Shown here piece by piece: positions 8,004-16,232 of a DNA stretch of 64,000 nt. The translations under genes were made by a program, and so were the position numbers. The notes below the pieces were generated by a model. The model had not been told where the DNA came from. It ran no database searches and saw only the letters and a list, made by a program, of their open reading frames with translations. Origin of the DNA: Inquilinus limosus_F (GTDB taxonomy: Bacteria; Pseudomonadota; Alphaproteobacteria; DSM-16000; Inquilinaceae); contig NZ_JAHVDK010000010.1 of assembly GCF_051487185.1 (NCBI RefSeq), forward strand, positions 124,001-188,000. Reading direction: 5' to 3'. The first letter of the stretch is position 1, and each line of letters begins with the position of its first letter.

Positions 8004-8585
8004 TCAGGCGGCGACATCCTCGGTCCCTTTCGGATCGACCCAGCCGATGTTCCCGTCGGGACGGCGGAACACCATGTTGAGCCGGCCATGGGCCTGGTTG
8101 CGGAACATCAGCGCCGGCAGGTCGCCGAGGTCGAGACGCATCACCGCCTGCAGCACGGTCATGCTCTCGATCGTGGTCGAGACGTCGGCGATCACGATCG
8201 GCTGGTTCGGCTCCTCGCCCTCCAGCCACTCTTCGGACTCGGCCTCGAGAATGTAGGCTTGAGCCGGCAGCGTCGGCTGGGCGTCGCCGTTGTGGTGGTC
8301 GCGCAGCCGACGCTTGTACCGGCGCAGGCGCTTGGCCAGCCTGTCGGCGGCGGTGTCGAAGGCGTGGTACGGGCTCTCGGCCTCCGCATTGCTCTGCAGG
8401 AGGATGTTGCGGCCGACATGGACCGAAACATCGCTCCGGATCAGATGGGCGTTGCGGGAAAAAACGACATTCGCCTCGATCGCGTTGTTGAAGTACTTCG
8501 CGGTCGTGCTGGTGAGGGCGTCGCGGACATGGGTGCGCAATGCGTCACCCACGTCGATCTGCTTGCCTCGGACGGTCAGTTGCAT
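8004..8585 (-). CDS. hpf: Long-form ribosome hibernation promoting factor HPF
   Basis: The protein has 193 aa. It binds the 30S decoding region and drives formation of inactive 100S ribosomes in slow growth. The N-terminal S30AE domain (MQLTVRGKQIDVGDALRTHV ... NAEAESPYHAFDTAADRLAKRLRRYKRRL) is followed by a linker and the dimerising C-terminal domain (ESMTVLQAVMRLDL ... PALMFRNQAHGRLNMVFRR ... IGWVDP). This makes it the long form that dimerises ribosomes without a partner RMF. The start at 8585 is set by the family N-terminus. A hairpin with a T-rich tract lies just upstream, so hpf may be partly uncoupled from rpoN. Confidence 0.95.
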   Translation of the reverse strand: MQLTVRGKQIDVGDALRTHVRDALTSTTAKYFNNAIEANVVFSRNAHLIRSDVSVHVGRNILLQSNAEAESPYHAFDTAADRLAKRLRRYKRRLRDHHNGDAQPTLPAQAYILEAESEEWLEGEEPNQPIVIADVSTTIESMTVLQAVMRLDLGDLPALMFRNQAHGRLNMVFRRPDGNIGWVDPKGTEDVAA

Positions 8586-8623
8586 GGCTGTCGCTTCACT
8601 GCTGCACGATGAAAAATCGGCGC

Positions 8624-8656
8624 CCAAAAACAACGGGGCGGCCGTGGGGGGCCGCC
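8624..8656 (-). terminator. Terminator-like hairpin between rpoN and hpf
   Basis: On the minus strand, GGCGGCC and GGCCGCC (plus-strand 8650-8656 and 8637-8643) form a 7-bp stem with a 6-nt loop. A T-rich run (TTGTTTTTGG, plus-strand 8624-8633) follows. It lies about 40 bp before the hpf start codon, so it could attenuate read-through from rpoN. Confidence 0.55.
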
Positions 8657-8741
8657 TTCGGGCGGCGACCATAGGGACGGGGCGCCTTCCTGTCAACGAA
8701 GGGGGCCCGGCTCCGGGCTGCGGAGGAATCTGGGGGAGCAC

Positions 8742-10280
8742 TCATCGGCTCAAACCCTTCTCACGCCGTCGCTGGACGGAGGATGGTATCCGCATCCCCT
8801 CACGGTACTTGGCGACGGTCCGCCGTGCAATGTCGATCCCCTCGCCGCGCAGGATTTCGACGATCCGGTCGTCGGACAGGACCGCATCCGCCGGCTCGGC
8901 ATCGATCAGGGCCTTGATGCGGTGCCGCACCGCCTCGGCCGAATGCGCGTCGGCGCCGTCGGCCCCCTGGATCGCCTGGGTGAAGAAGTATTTCAGCTCG
9001 AATACGCCGCGCGGGGTAGCGATGACCTTGTTGGTGGTCACCCGGCTGATCGTGCTCTCGTGCATGTCGACCGCCTCGGCCACGTCCTTCAGCGTCAGCG
9101 GCTTCAGATGCTGCACGCCGCGGACGAAGAAGGCGTCCTGCCGGCGCACGATCTCGGAGGCGACCTTGAGGATGGTGTTGGCGCGCTGGTCGAGGGCGCG
9201 CACCAGCCAGTTGGCGTCGGCGAGGCAGGTGCCGACATAGTCGCGCTCGACCTTGCTGCGCGTGCCGCGGCTGATCTCGGCATGGTAGCGGCGGTTGACC
9301 AGCACCCGGGGCAGCGTATCGGCGTTCAGCTCGATCACCCAGCCGCCTTCCGGCTTCGGCCGCATCAGGATGTCGGGGATCAGGGTCTGTGCCACCTCGT
9401 GGTCGAAGGCGGCGCCGGGCTTGGGATCGAGGGCGCGGATCTCGGCGATCATCTCGGCGAGGTCCTCGGCGTCGACGCCGCACAGCCGCATCACCGCCGA
9501 CAGGTCGCGCCGGGCCAGGAGGTCGAGATGATCGAGCAGCGTCTGCATCGCCGGGTCCAGGCGATTCCGCTCGGCCAGCTGGATGGCCAGGCATTCGGCC
9601 AGGTTGCGGGCGAAAATGCCGGGCGGGTCGAGCCGCTGGCAGCGACGCAGCACCGCCTCGACCCGCTCAGGCGGGCAGCCGAGGCCGGCCGCGACCTCCT
9701 CGACCGAGACGCCGAGATAGCCCGTCTCCTCCAGCAGATCGACAAGGCGCGCCGCGATCAGCCGGTCGGCCGGGCCGGGGATCTCGATCGCGATCTGGCT
9801 CAGCAGGTGGTCGCGCAGACTCGGCCGCTCCGCCAGCGTCTCCTCGAGGCCCGGCAGGTCGTCGGCGAAATCCGTCCGGCCGCGCCCGGTGCCGGCGAAC
9901 TGAGCCTCGCCGCCGTAGTCGTCGTTGCGGTCGGTGGCGCTGGACCCGGTGAACACGTTGCTCCAGTCGGTGTCGAGCGGGGCGTCCTTCGAGACGATGG
10001 CCGGCGGCTCCGGCGCGGTCAGCGCGACATCGGCCGCCACCGGCCCCCCCGATACGAAATCAGGGGGCTCGGTTTCGATCCGGTCGCCGGTGCTGTCGCC
10101 GCCGTCTTCATCGCGCTCGCCCTCCTCCCGTTCCAGGAGCGGGTTGCGCTCGAGCTCGGCCTCGACGAAGGCCGAGAGCTCGATATTGGACAGTTGCAGC
10201 AGCTTGATCGACTGCTGCAGTTGCGGCGTCATGACCAGCGCCTGGCTTTGCCGAAGCCCGAGGCGTTGCGAGATGGCCAT
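8742..10280 (-). CDS. rpoN: RNA polymerase sigma-54 factor RpoN
   Basis: The protein has 512 aa and directs RNA polymerase to -24/-12 promoters that need enhancer-binding ATPases, including nitrogen assimilation and fixation genes. Region I is glutamine/leucine-rich (QRLGLRQSQALVMTPQLQQSIKLLQLSNIEL). An acidic region II follows (EEGERDEDGGDS). The core-binding domain comes next, then an HTH (TLKDVAEAVDMHESTISRVTTNK) and the C-terminal RpoN box ARRTVAKYRE near residue 488. It lies 14 bp after lptB and upstream of hpf-ptsN, the conserved alphaproteobacterial order. Confidence 0.97.
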   Translation of the reverse strand: MAISQRLGLRQSQALVMTPQLQQSIKLLQLSNIELSAFVEAELERNPLLEREEGERDEDGGDSTGDRIETEPPDFVSGGPVAADVALTAPEPPAIVSKDAPLDTDWSNVFTGSSATDRNDDYGGEAQFAGTGRGRTDFADDLPGLEETLAERPSLRDHLLSQIAIEIPGPADRLIAARLVDLLEETGYLGVSVEEVAAGLGCPPERVEAVLRRCQRLDPPGIFARNLAECLAIQLAERNRLDPAMQTLLDHLDLLARRDLSAVMRLCGVDAEDLAEMIAEIRALDPKPGAAFDHEVAQTLIPDILMRPKPEGGWVIELNADTLPRVLVNRRYHAEISRGTRSKVERDYVGTCLADANWLVRALDQRANTILKVASEIVRRQDAFFVRGVQHLKPLTLKDVAEAVDMHESTISRVTTNKVIATPRGVFELKYFFTQAIQGADGADAHSAEAVRHRIKALIDAEPADAVLSDDRIVEILRGEGIDIARRTVAKYREGMRIPSSVQRRREKGLSR

Positions 10281-10294
10281 GGTCGCCCGATGGT

Positions 10295-11083
10295 TTACAA
10301 GCTGAAGCGTTCGCCCAGATACACGCGCCGCACCTCCTCATTGCCGACGATGTCGGATGGCTTGCCCTCATCCAGGACACGCCCATCATGGAGGATATAG
10401 GCCCGATCGACGATATCGAGCGTTTCGCGCACGTTGTGGTCGGTGATCAGCACGCCGATGCCGCGGTCGCGCAGATGCGCCACCAGGTCGCGAATATCGC
10501 CGACGGCGATCGGGTCGATGCCGGCCAGCGGCTCGTCCAGCAGCATGAAATGCGGATGGCTGGCCAGCGCCCGGGCGATCTCGACGCGCCGGCGCTCGCC
10601 GCCCGACAGGGCCAGGGCCGGGGTCCGGCGCAGATGGCTGATCGAGAACTCGGCCAGCAGGTCCTCCAGCACCGCCTCCCGCGTCGAGCGGTCCGGCTCG
10701 GAGATCTCCAGCACGGCGCGGATGTTCTGCTCGACCGTCAGGCCGCGGAAGATCGAGGCCTCCTGCGGCAGGTAGCCGATGCCGAGCCGGGCCCGGCGAT
10801 ACATCGGCAGCTCGGTCAGATCCTGGCCGTCCAGGAGGATCGTGCCGTAATCCGGCTGGATCAGCCCGGTGATCATGTAGAAGCAGGTGGTCTTGCCGGC
10901 GCCGTTCGGGCCGAGCAGGCCGACGGCCTCGCCGCGCTGCACCTGCAGGCTGACGCCGCGCAGCACCGGGCGCTTCTTGTACTGCTTGCCGAGATTGCGG
11001 GCGACGAGCCCGTCATTCTTCGCGACGAGGCGCGGCGTGGCTGTGGTCTCGGGGGAATGCGGCGGAGTGATCGGTCTGGCCAT
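10295..11083 (-). CDS. lptB: LPS export ABC transporter ATP-binding protein LptB
   Basis: The protein has 262 aa and is the cytoplasmic ATPase that powers LPS extraction by the LptBFGC complex. Walker A is GPNGAGKTT (~residue 60), the Q-loop region GYLPQEASIFR, the ABC signature LSGGERRRVEIARALA, Walker B FMLLDEPLAG and the switch histidine in LITDHN. A roughly 25-residue N-terminal extension precedes the family start (VARNLGKQYKKRPVLRGVSL), as often seen in alphaproteobacteria. It follows lptA after 9 bp. lptF and lptG, the membrane partners, are not in this window. Confidence 0.96.
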   Translation of the reverse strand: MARPITPPHSPETTATPRLVAKNDGLVARNLGKQYKKRPVLRGVSLQVQRGEAVGLLGPNGAGKTTCFYMITGLIQPDYGTILLDGQDLTELPMYRRARLGIGYLPQEASIFRGLTVEQNIRAVLEISEPDRSTREAVLEDLLAEFSISHLRRTPALALSGGERRRVEIARALASHPHFMLLDEPLAGIDPIAVGDIRDLVAHLRDRGIGVLITDHNVRETLDIVDRAYILHDGRVLDEGKPSDIVGNEEVRRVYLGERFSL

Positions 11084-11092
11084 GCCCGCCCC

Positions 11093-11962
11093 CTACTTCT
11101 TCGGCGCCGGCTGAGCCGGCGCGGTCTGGCCCGGCGCCGCGGGCTGCCCGGGTGTCTTCTGGTTCTCGTCCGGCACCAGCAGGGCCCGGGCGCGGCCGCC
11201 CTGACCCGGCCGGGTCAGCAGCCTGCTGACGCCGCTGGCCATGTCGACCTCGGCATAGTCGCCGTTCAGCTGGTTGCCGCCGCGGGTCATGCGCACATTG
11301 TCGGTGATGGTCGCGAACTGGCTCTTGACGTCATAGCGGCCGGTCTGGCCAGTGACCACGTCGGTCGCCGTGGTCAGCTTGACATTGCCCTCGGCGTCGA
11401 CCACCGACAGCTCCTTCTCGCCCTTCTCGTTCGGGGCGAAATGGCCGATCAGCGTGTCGGCGCGTAGCGTCTTCTGCTCCTTGGCGCGCACCGCCGTGGC
11501 GTTGCCGCGGGCGATCGCCACGTCCTCGGCCTGGCGGTACTGCATGCTGTCGGTCGCGGTGATCACGTCGTCGTTGTTGACGAATTTCAGGTTGCCACCG
11601 GTCAGGGTGACGGTCTGGGCGTCGACCTCGTAGACCGCCTTGCCGCCGGTGGCGCTCGTGGTCTCGCCACGGGTGATCAGCACATTGCCCTCGGCCGTGG
11701 CCCGGAAGATCTCGGTGCTCTTGTCCGGCAGCTCGCGATAATAGGCGGTCAGCACGTCGGCCTTCACCGTCAGGTCGCCGCGCTTGTACACGGCGTTGCC
11801 ACGGGCGATGTAGGTCTTGTCGTTCTGGTGCCACTCCAGCGCGTCGTCGGCCTGGATCTCCGACGGCTCGCCCTTGCCGCCGCCGAGCTGCAGCTGCTGT
11901 TGCGCCGCGGCCGGCACGGCCACGGCGGCGAGCAGGACAGCGAGAATCAGCGGACGGATCAT
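11093..11962 (-). CDS. lptA: Periplasmic LPS bridge protein LptA
   Basis: The protein has 289 aa. It forms the periplasmic beta-jellyroll bridge that carries LPS from LptC to LptD. The signal peptide is MIRPLILAVLLAAVAVPAAAQ. Two OstA-like repeats follow (EIQADDALEWHQNDKTYIARGNAVYKR type strands, repeated near residues 115-200). A proline/alanine/glutamine-rich C-terminal tail of about 35 residues makes it longer than enterobacterial LptA. The ATG at 11962 overlaps the lptC stop (11959-11962), so the two are translationally coupled. Confidence 0.93.
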   Translation of the reverse strand: MIRPLILAVLLAAVAVPAAAQQQLQLGGGKGEPSEIQADDALEWHQNDKTYIARGNAVYKRGDLTVKADVLTAYYRELPDKSTEIFRATAEGNVLITRGETTSATGGKAVYEVDAQTVTLTGGNLKFVNNDDVITATDSMQYRQAEDVAIARGNATAVRAKEQKTLRADTLIGHFAPNEKGEKELSVVDAEGNVKLTTATDVVTGQTGRYDVKSQFATITDNVRMTRGGNQLNGDYAEVDMASGVSRLLTRPGQGGRARALLVPDENQKTPGQPAAPGQTAPAQPAPKK

Positions 11963-12660
11963 TGCGACGTTCCCTGGAAGGCCTTGTCGGCACCGGACTT
12001 GAGCAGCAGCTTGGTCGGCCCGGTGAAGATGATGACGTCGCCCTGCTGCTCGACCTTGAAGCCCCCGGCCGACAGCGTACCGAAAGGCCCCTCCGCCGTC
12101 ACGGGCGTGCTGCTGCGCGCGCCCTTGTCGGCCAGATCGATATCCGCGGCGTCGGTGACCATGGTGGTCCCGTCGCTGCGGCGCAGGGTGACGTTGCCGC
12201 TGAGATGCACCGATTTGGCGCCGCGGTCCAGCTTGCCGGTCTGGGCATCGAGATTCAGCACCAGGCCGCTTGGCAGCTTCATCTCTCCCTTGGGACGGTT
12301 CAGGTCGAACACCTCGTCCTGCACCTGCTTCGCCAGCGTCGCCCAGACGGTGTAGGGCCGGGCCGCCTCGTCGATGCCGCTGTAGCGCGGATTCTGGATC
12401 TCGCCCGCGGCGGCGGCCGGGCGCGGGGTGCCGTCGGAGATGTCGACCTGGGTGTGCTGCAGCTCCGGCCACAGCACGATCAGGGCGACGATCACCAGGC
12501 CGATGGCGGGCAGCGCGTATTTCAGCACACCGACCATGCGGCTGTAGGACCGGCTGAGGCTGCCGGCGCGGCCAGCCGCGGCCAGGCGCGCGCGCCGGCC
12601 CGCAGCGGTCGCGCTGCGGTTTGCCCCGTCCGGGCCTGGCGTCTGCGGCGCCACCACCAT
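11959..12660 (-). CDS. lptC: LPS export protein LptC
   Basis: The protein has 233 aa and a single membrane anchor. A basic N-terminal arm of ~40 residues precedes one transmembrane helix (VLKYALPAIGLVIVALIVLWPEL), and the periplasmic LptC jellyroll follows (NPRYSGIDEAARPYTVWATLAKQ ... LPSGLVLNLDAQTGKLDRGAKSVHLSG). It receives LPS from LptBFG and passes it to LptA. It begins 2 bp after the kdsD stop and overlaps lptA, making a tight kdsD-lptC-lptA-lptB unit that links Kdo supply to LPS export. Confidence 0.92.
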   Translation of the reverse strand: MVVAPQTPGPDGANRSATAAGRRARLAAAGRAGSLSRSYSRMVGVLKYALPAIGLVIVALIVLWPELQHTQVDISDGTPRPAAAAGEIQNPRYSGIDEAARPYTVWATLAKQVQDEVFDLNRPKGEMKLPSGLVLNLDAQTGKLDRGAKSVHLSGNVTLRRSDGTTMVTDAADIDLADKGARSSTPVTAEGPFGTLSAGGFKVEQQGDVIIFTGPTKLLLKSGADKAFQGTSQ

Positions 12661-12662
12661 GC

Positions 12663-13622
12663 CTAGCTCAGCCCCGCCCGCAGGCAGTCATGCACCCTGA
12701 GGATGCCCACCGGCCGATCCTCCGTCGTGACGAAGAGGTTGGTCACCTTGTAGCGGTTCATCAGCCCCAGCGCCTCCGCCGCCAGCGCCGTCGGGCGGAT
12801 GGTGCGCGGACCTGGGGTCATCACCTCGCCGGCGATCTGGCCGAGCAGGCCGGCGCTCATGTGCCGGCGCAGGTCGCCGTCGGTGATGACGCCGACCAGC
12901 CGGCGGTCGCCGTCGACCACGCCGACGCAGCCGAAGCCGACGCGGCTCATCTCGATGATCGCCTCGTCCATCCGCGTCTGCGGGGCGACCAGCGGCAGCT
13001 CGGCCGCGGCATGCATGATGTCCTGCACCCGGATCAGCCTGGTGCCGAGCGAGCCGCCGGGGTGGAACACCCGGAAATCGTCAGAGGAGAAGCCGCGGCG
13101 CGTCATCAACGCCACCGCCAGGGCATCGCCCAGCGCCATCATCATGGTGGTCGAGGTGGTCGGCGCCAGGCCGGTCGGGCAGGCCTCCGGTGCCGGCGGC
13201 AGCAGCAGCACAGTGTCGCACTGGTCGGCGAGCGTCGAGGGTACGCGGCTGGTGATGCCGATCAGCGGGATGGCGAAGCGGCGGGTATAGGCAATCACAT
13301 CCGCCAGTTCGGCGGTGTTGCCGGAATTGGACAGCGCCAGCACCACGTCCTGGTGATGGATCATGCCGAGGTCGCCGTGGCTGGCCTCGGCCGGATGCAC
13401 GAACAGCGCTGCAGTGCCGGTCGAGGCCAGCGTCGCCGCGATCTTGCGCGCGACATGGCCGCTCTTGCCGATGCCGCTGACCACGACCCGCCCTTCGGCG
13501 CCAAGGATCGTATCGATGGCCCGGTCGAAGCTGGCGTCGAGCGATTCGGCGAGGCGGTCGAGCGCGTCACGCTCAACCAGCAGCGCCTTGCGGCCGGCCT
13601 CGATCCCTGCAGTTGCCACCAT
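12663..13622 (-). CDS. kdsD: D-arabinose-5-phosphate isomerase KdsD/KpsF
   Basis: The protein has 319 aa. It converts ribulose 5-phosphate to arabinose 5-phosphate, the first step towards Kdo for LPS. An N-terminal SIS domain is clear (VVVSGIGKSGHVARKIAATL ... HPAEASHGDLGMIHHQD ... LSNSGNTAELADV), and the catalytic H-P-x-E-A-x-H-G-D region is intact. Two C-terminal CBS motifs follow (VQDIMHAAAELPLV... and AGEVMTPGPRTIRP...). The ATG at 13622 is preceded by GGAGAAGG and matches the family N-terminus; upstream in-frame sequence has no similarity. Confidence 0.95.
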   Translation of the reverse strand: MVATAGIEAGRKALLVERDALDRLAESLDASFDRAIDTILGAEGRVVVSGIGKSGHVARKIAATLASTGTAALFVHPAEASHGDLGMIHHQDVVLALSNSGNTAELADVIAYTRRFAIPLIGITSRVPSTLADQCDTVLLLPPAPEACPTGLAPTTSTTMMMALGDALAVALMTRRGFSSDDFRVFHPGGSLGTRLIRVQDIMHAAAELPLVAPQTRMDEAIIEMSRVGFGCVGVVDGDRRLVGVITDGDLRRHMSAGLLGQIAGEVMTPGPRTIRPTALAAEALGLMNRYKVTNLFVTTEDRPVGILRVHDCLRAGLS

Positions 13623-13775
13623 GCCTTCTCCCAAATGGTTCACGCCGCGGCTGCTGTAGCCGGTCTGGAAGGCGTGAACCACGAACCATCGATTCCGGAT
13701 CGAACCGGACGAAACCTGCCGCCCGGCCGACCCACGTACCGCCACAAGACGGCACGAATGTGACCCCATATCGGG

Positions 13776-14390
13776 CTAGTGGGCGAAGATATCCAGATCC
13801 GCCCAGCCGCCGAGGTCGAGCGCCGCGCGCGCCGGCAGGAAGTCGAAGCACGCCTGGGCCAGCGCTTCCCGCCCCTCGCGCCGCAGCATCTCGTCCAGCT
13901 TCGCTTTCAGCGCGTGCAGATACAGGACGTCGCTGGCGGCGTAGCGCAGCTGTTCGGGCGTCAATTGGTCGCTGCCCCAGTCCGAGCTCTGCTGCTGCTT
14001 CGACAGCTCGACCCCCAGCAGGTCGCGGCACAGATCCTTCAGCCCGTGCCGGTCGGTGAAGGTGCGCACCAGCCTGGAAGCGATCTTGGTGCAGTAGACC
14101 GGGGCCGTGACCACGCCGAGATAGGCCTGCAGCGCGGCGATGTCGAAGCGGGCGAAGTGGAACAGCTTCAGGCGCGCCGGATCGGTCAGCAGCGCGGCCA
14201 GGTTCGGCGCATGATAGGCGCCGCGGCGGAACTGGACGAGATGGACCTCGCCGTCGCCGGCGCTGAGCTGGACCAGGCACAGCCGGTCGCGCACCGGGTT
14301 CAGCCCCATGGTCTCGGTGTCGATCGCGATCACGTCGCCAAGATCGAGGCCGTCGGGCAGATCCCCGTCATGCAGAATCGGTTCGGACAC
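13776..14390 (-). CDS. Short ribonuclease D (DEDDy 3'-5' exonuclease)
   Basis: The protein has 204 aa, the exonuclease domain only; it lacks the HRDC domains of E. coli RNase D, as is usual for the alphaproteobacterial form. The DEDDy metal ligands are visible: D-x-E in IDTETMGL, D in FHFARFDIAAL, and Y-x-x-x-D in YAASDVLYLHAL. It trims 3' ends of tRNA precursors and structured RNAs. The GTG start at 14390 has GGAAGGTGG upstream; longer in-frame sequence reads into the tRNA-Leu terminator region. tRNA-Leu lies just upstream on the same strand. Confidence 0.9.
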   Translation of the reverse strand: MSEPILHDGDLPDGLDLGDVIAIDTETMGLNPVRDRLCLVQLSAGDGEVHLVQFRRGAYHAPNLAALLTDPARLKLFHFARFDIAALQAYLGVVTAPVYCTKIASRLVRTFTDRHGLKDLCRDLLGVELSKQQQSSDWGSDQLTPEQLRYAASDVLYLHALKAKLDEMLRREGREALAQACFDFLPARAALDLGGWADLDIFAH

Positions 14391-14484
14391 CGGTCGCCAC
14401 CTTCCGTCTTCGGCCGCGGCACCTGTATGGCCGCGGCGCATATCCGGCCGCGGCCCTGGGCCTCCCCCGAAGCTGGGCGTCGGC

Positions 14485-14518
14485 CCCAAAAGGAAAGACC
14501 CGCTTGGACAAGCGGGTC
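14485..14518 (-). terminator. Rho-independent terminator of tRNA-Leu
   Basis: A perfect 9-bp stem, GACCCGCTT (14497-14505) against AAGCGGGTC (14510-14518) with a 4-nt loop, is followed on the minus strand by TTTCCTTTTGG. It lies about 40 bp after the tRNA 3' end. Confidence 0.85.
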
Positions 14519-14556
14519 GTTGCCACTACATCGCATCGTCGGGCCCATCAGGAAGA

Positions 14557-14643
14557 TGGTGCCCAGGAGAAGACTCGAACTTCCACGACCTCTCGGCCAC
14601 AGGTACCTGAAACCTGCGCGTCTACCAATTCCGCCACCTGGGC
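14557..14643 (-). tRNA. tRNA-Leu (anticodon CAG)
   Basis: This is an 87-nt class II tRNA with encoded CCA. The acceptor GCCCAGG pairs with CCTGGGC, the D arm reads GGCGGAATTGGTAGACGC, and the anticodon stem CAGGT/ACCTG encloses loop TTCAGGT, giving anticodon CAG for CUG codons. It has a long variable arm and a GTTCGAGTC T loop. The CUG codon is heavily used in this GC-rich window. Confidence 0.97.
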
Positions 14644-14841
14644 GATGCGGCGGGCCGTGATGTAGGATGCCGCCCCACCCCCTGTCAACAGGGGAATTCG
14701 CGCTTTGTGAAAGATTGGTGATTTTGCCGGCGAAGGCGCTCGTCCCTTCGCGTCGCATCGCTTGTTCCCCCGGGGCCGCATGGGTACGGTACGGGCGGAT
14801 TCGGCGACCGGGCCGGCACGGACCACCTCTGGAACAGGCGC

Positions 14842-15144
14842 ATGATCGTCATCGACCCTCTCTTCCGCATCATCGACATCGTGCTGCAGATGTATGTCTG
14901 GGTGGTGATCGCCGCCGCCATCCTGAGCTGGCTGGTCGCCTTCAACGTCGTCAACGCCCGCAACCAGGTGGTCTACCAGATCGGCAACGCTCTCTATCGG
15001 CTGACCGAGCCGGCGCTGCGGCCGATTCGCCGCTTCCTGCCCAATCTCGGCGGCATCGACATCTCGCCCGTGGTGTTGCTGCTGATCATCTATTTCCTGC
15101 AGATGGTGCTGCGGAACATCTACGTCGAACTGATGACGGGATGA
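14842..15144 (+). CDS. YggT family membrane protein
   Basis: The protein has 100 aa and two hydrophobic regions (IDIVLQMYVWVVIAAAILSWLVAF and SPVVLLLIIYFLQMVLRNIYVEL). The conserved L-x-x-P-x-R central part, EPALRPIRRFLPNLGGID, is present. YggT proteins are linked to cell division, envelope integrity or K+ homeostasis in different bacteria; no enzymatic role is known. It is followed after 7 bp by the DUF167 gene, a widespread pairing. Confidence 0.93.
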   Translation: MIVIDPLFRIIDIVLQMYVWVVIAAAILSWLVAFNVVNARNQVVYQIGNALYRLTEPALRPIRRFLPNLGGIDISPVVLLLIIYFLQMVLRNIYVELMTG

Positions 15145-15151
15145 GCTGGCT

Positions 15152-15475
15152 GTGGCCAGCCCGCTCTTCGTCGCCGGACCGCGCGGCGTGCGCGTCACGG
15201 TACGGCTGACGCCGCGGGCCGGGCGCAATGCGGTGACCGGGCGCGCGGTCGACGCCGATGGTGCGCCGCTGCTGAAGGCCGCGGTGACGGCGGTGCCGGA
15301 ACGCGGCGCCGCCAACGAAGCGTTGATTGCGCTCCTGGCCAAGAGCTGGCGCCTGCCGAAGACAGCGCTGGCCATCGTCGGCGGCGCCACCGACCGCACC
15401 AAGCTGATCGAGATCGACGGCGACGACGACCTCGCCGCCCGACTCGAAGCCTGGGCTGACAGCCTCGGCAGTTAG
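15152..15475 (+). CDS. DUF167 (YggU) family protein
   Basis: The protein has 107 aa and a GTG start at 15152. It shows the DUF167 core: VTVRLTPRAGRNAVTG, then LLKAAVTAVPERGAANEALIALLAKSWRLPKTALAIVGGATDRTKLIEIDG. The conserved R-G-x-A-N and G-x-x-x-R-x-K motifs are intact. The function is unknown. It is co-transcribed with yggT and convergent with the lipoprotein gene. Confidence 0.92.
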   Translation: MASPLFVAGPRGVRVTVRLTPRAGRNAVTGRAVDADGAPLLKAAVTAVPERGAANEALIALLAKSWRLPKTALAIVGGATDRTKLIEIDGDDDLAARLEAWADSLGS

Positions 15476-15484
15476 ACTGCCGGG

Positions 15485-15940
15485 CTACAGCCGGGCGGTG
15501 GCCCGGCAGCGGTGCACCGTCCCGTCGTCAAGGTCGCCACGGTCGCCGACCCAGCGGACGGTGCAGTTCATCACATCCGGCGCCGCGGCCAGCGGCGAGG
15601 AGAAGATGGTGACGCAGCTGTCGCCGACCTCGCTGCGGCTGAGCCGGCCGGTGCAGACGGTGCCGTCCTCGAACCGCCAGTTGCCCTCGCGCTGCAGGAC
15701 CGGTCGGCCGTTCGCGTCGAAAGAGCTGAGCGTGTACTTGCCGTTGCGGCGGTATTCGAACAGGCGGTCCGGCCCGCCGAACACGCCCTGCACGAGGAAC
15801 GGCCGGCCCAGCACCTGGCGGTCGAACTCCGCCCTGGTCATGCGGACATATTGCGGGTTGGTGTCGAGCGCCGAGGGCGGCGTGCAGGCGGTGAGCCCGA
15901 GAACGATCGCCAGCCCGGCGACCATCGCGACCGAACGCAT
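15485..15940 (-). CDS. Putative lipoprotein of unknown function
   Basis: The protein has 151 aa. A type II signal peptide with lipobox LGLTAC near residue 18 predicts a lipid-anchored envelope protein. The mature part (GPDRLFEYRRNGKYTLSSFDANGRPVLQREGNWRF) has a beta-rich look with four further cysteines that might pair, and no family is recognised. The ATG at 15940 is chosen for its GGAGG site; an ATG at 15952 would add four residues. It ends 9 bp from the convergent DUF167 stop. Confidence 0.7.
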   Translation of the reverse strand: MRSVAMVAGLAIVLGLTACTPPSALDTNPQYVRMTRAEFDRQVLGRPFLVQGVFGGPDRLFEYRRNGKYTLSSFDANGRPVLQREGNWRFEDGTVCTGRLSRSEVGDSCVTIFSSPLAAAPDVMNCTVRWVGDRGDLDDGTVHRCRATARL

Positions 15941-16066
15941 CTTGGCCTCCATTCACGTCCCGCCTTTTCGGAGCGGTGCGGCAATTATCTTACGCCGCGC
16001 TCCACGTCGGCACCAATATTTCAATAAGCGCCTCTCAGGGGCAGCCTTCATTCATCAGACGATAAA

Positions 16067-16130
16067 TTGACAAGCACCCCGCGGAACAGGACCATAGGTG
16101 CAGCACAACCTCAGCCTGTAATCGATTGCA
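16067..16130 (+). promoter_or_regulatory. Promoter region with LacI-type operator
   Basis: A consensus -35 TTGACA (16067-16072) lies upstream of TGTAATCGATTGCA (16117-16130). The latter is a near-perfect dyad of the LacI/GalR form TGNAANCGNTTNCA. A weak -10 would fall around 16090-16096, which puts the dyad just downstream of the expected transcription start, a typical repressor position. The regulator is not in the window. Confidence 0.65.
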
Positions 16131-16232
16131 TTGCACGTCACCCAGACGGGACGTTAGGCTCGGACGGTCAACGCATCGAACAATTCATCGCCCAGGGAGG
16201 AGGTGCTACGGCACCCCACGGAGGAGGAAGAC

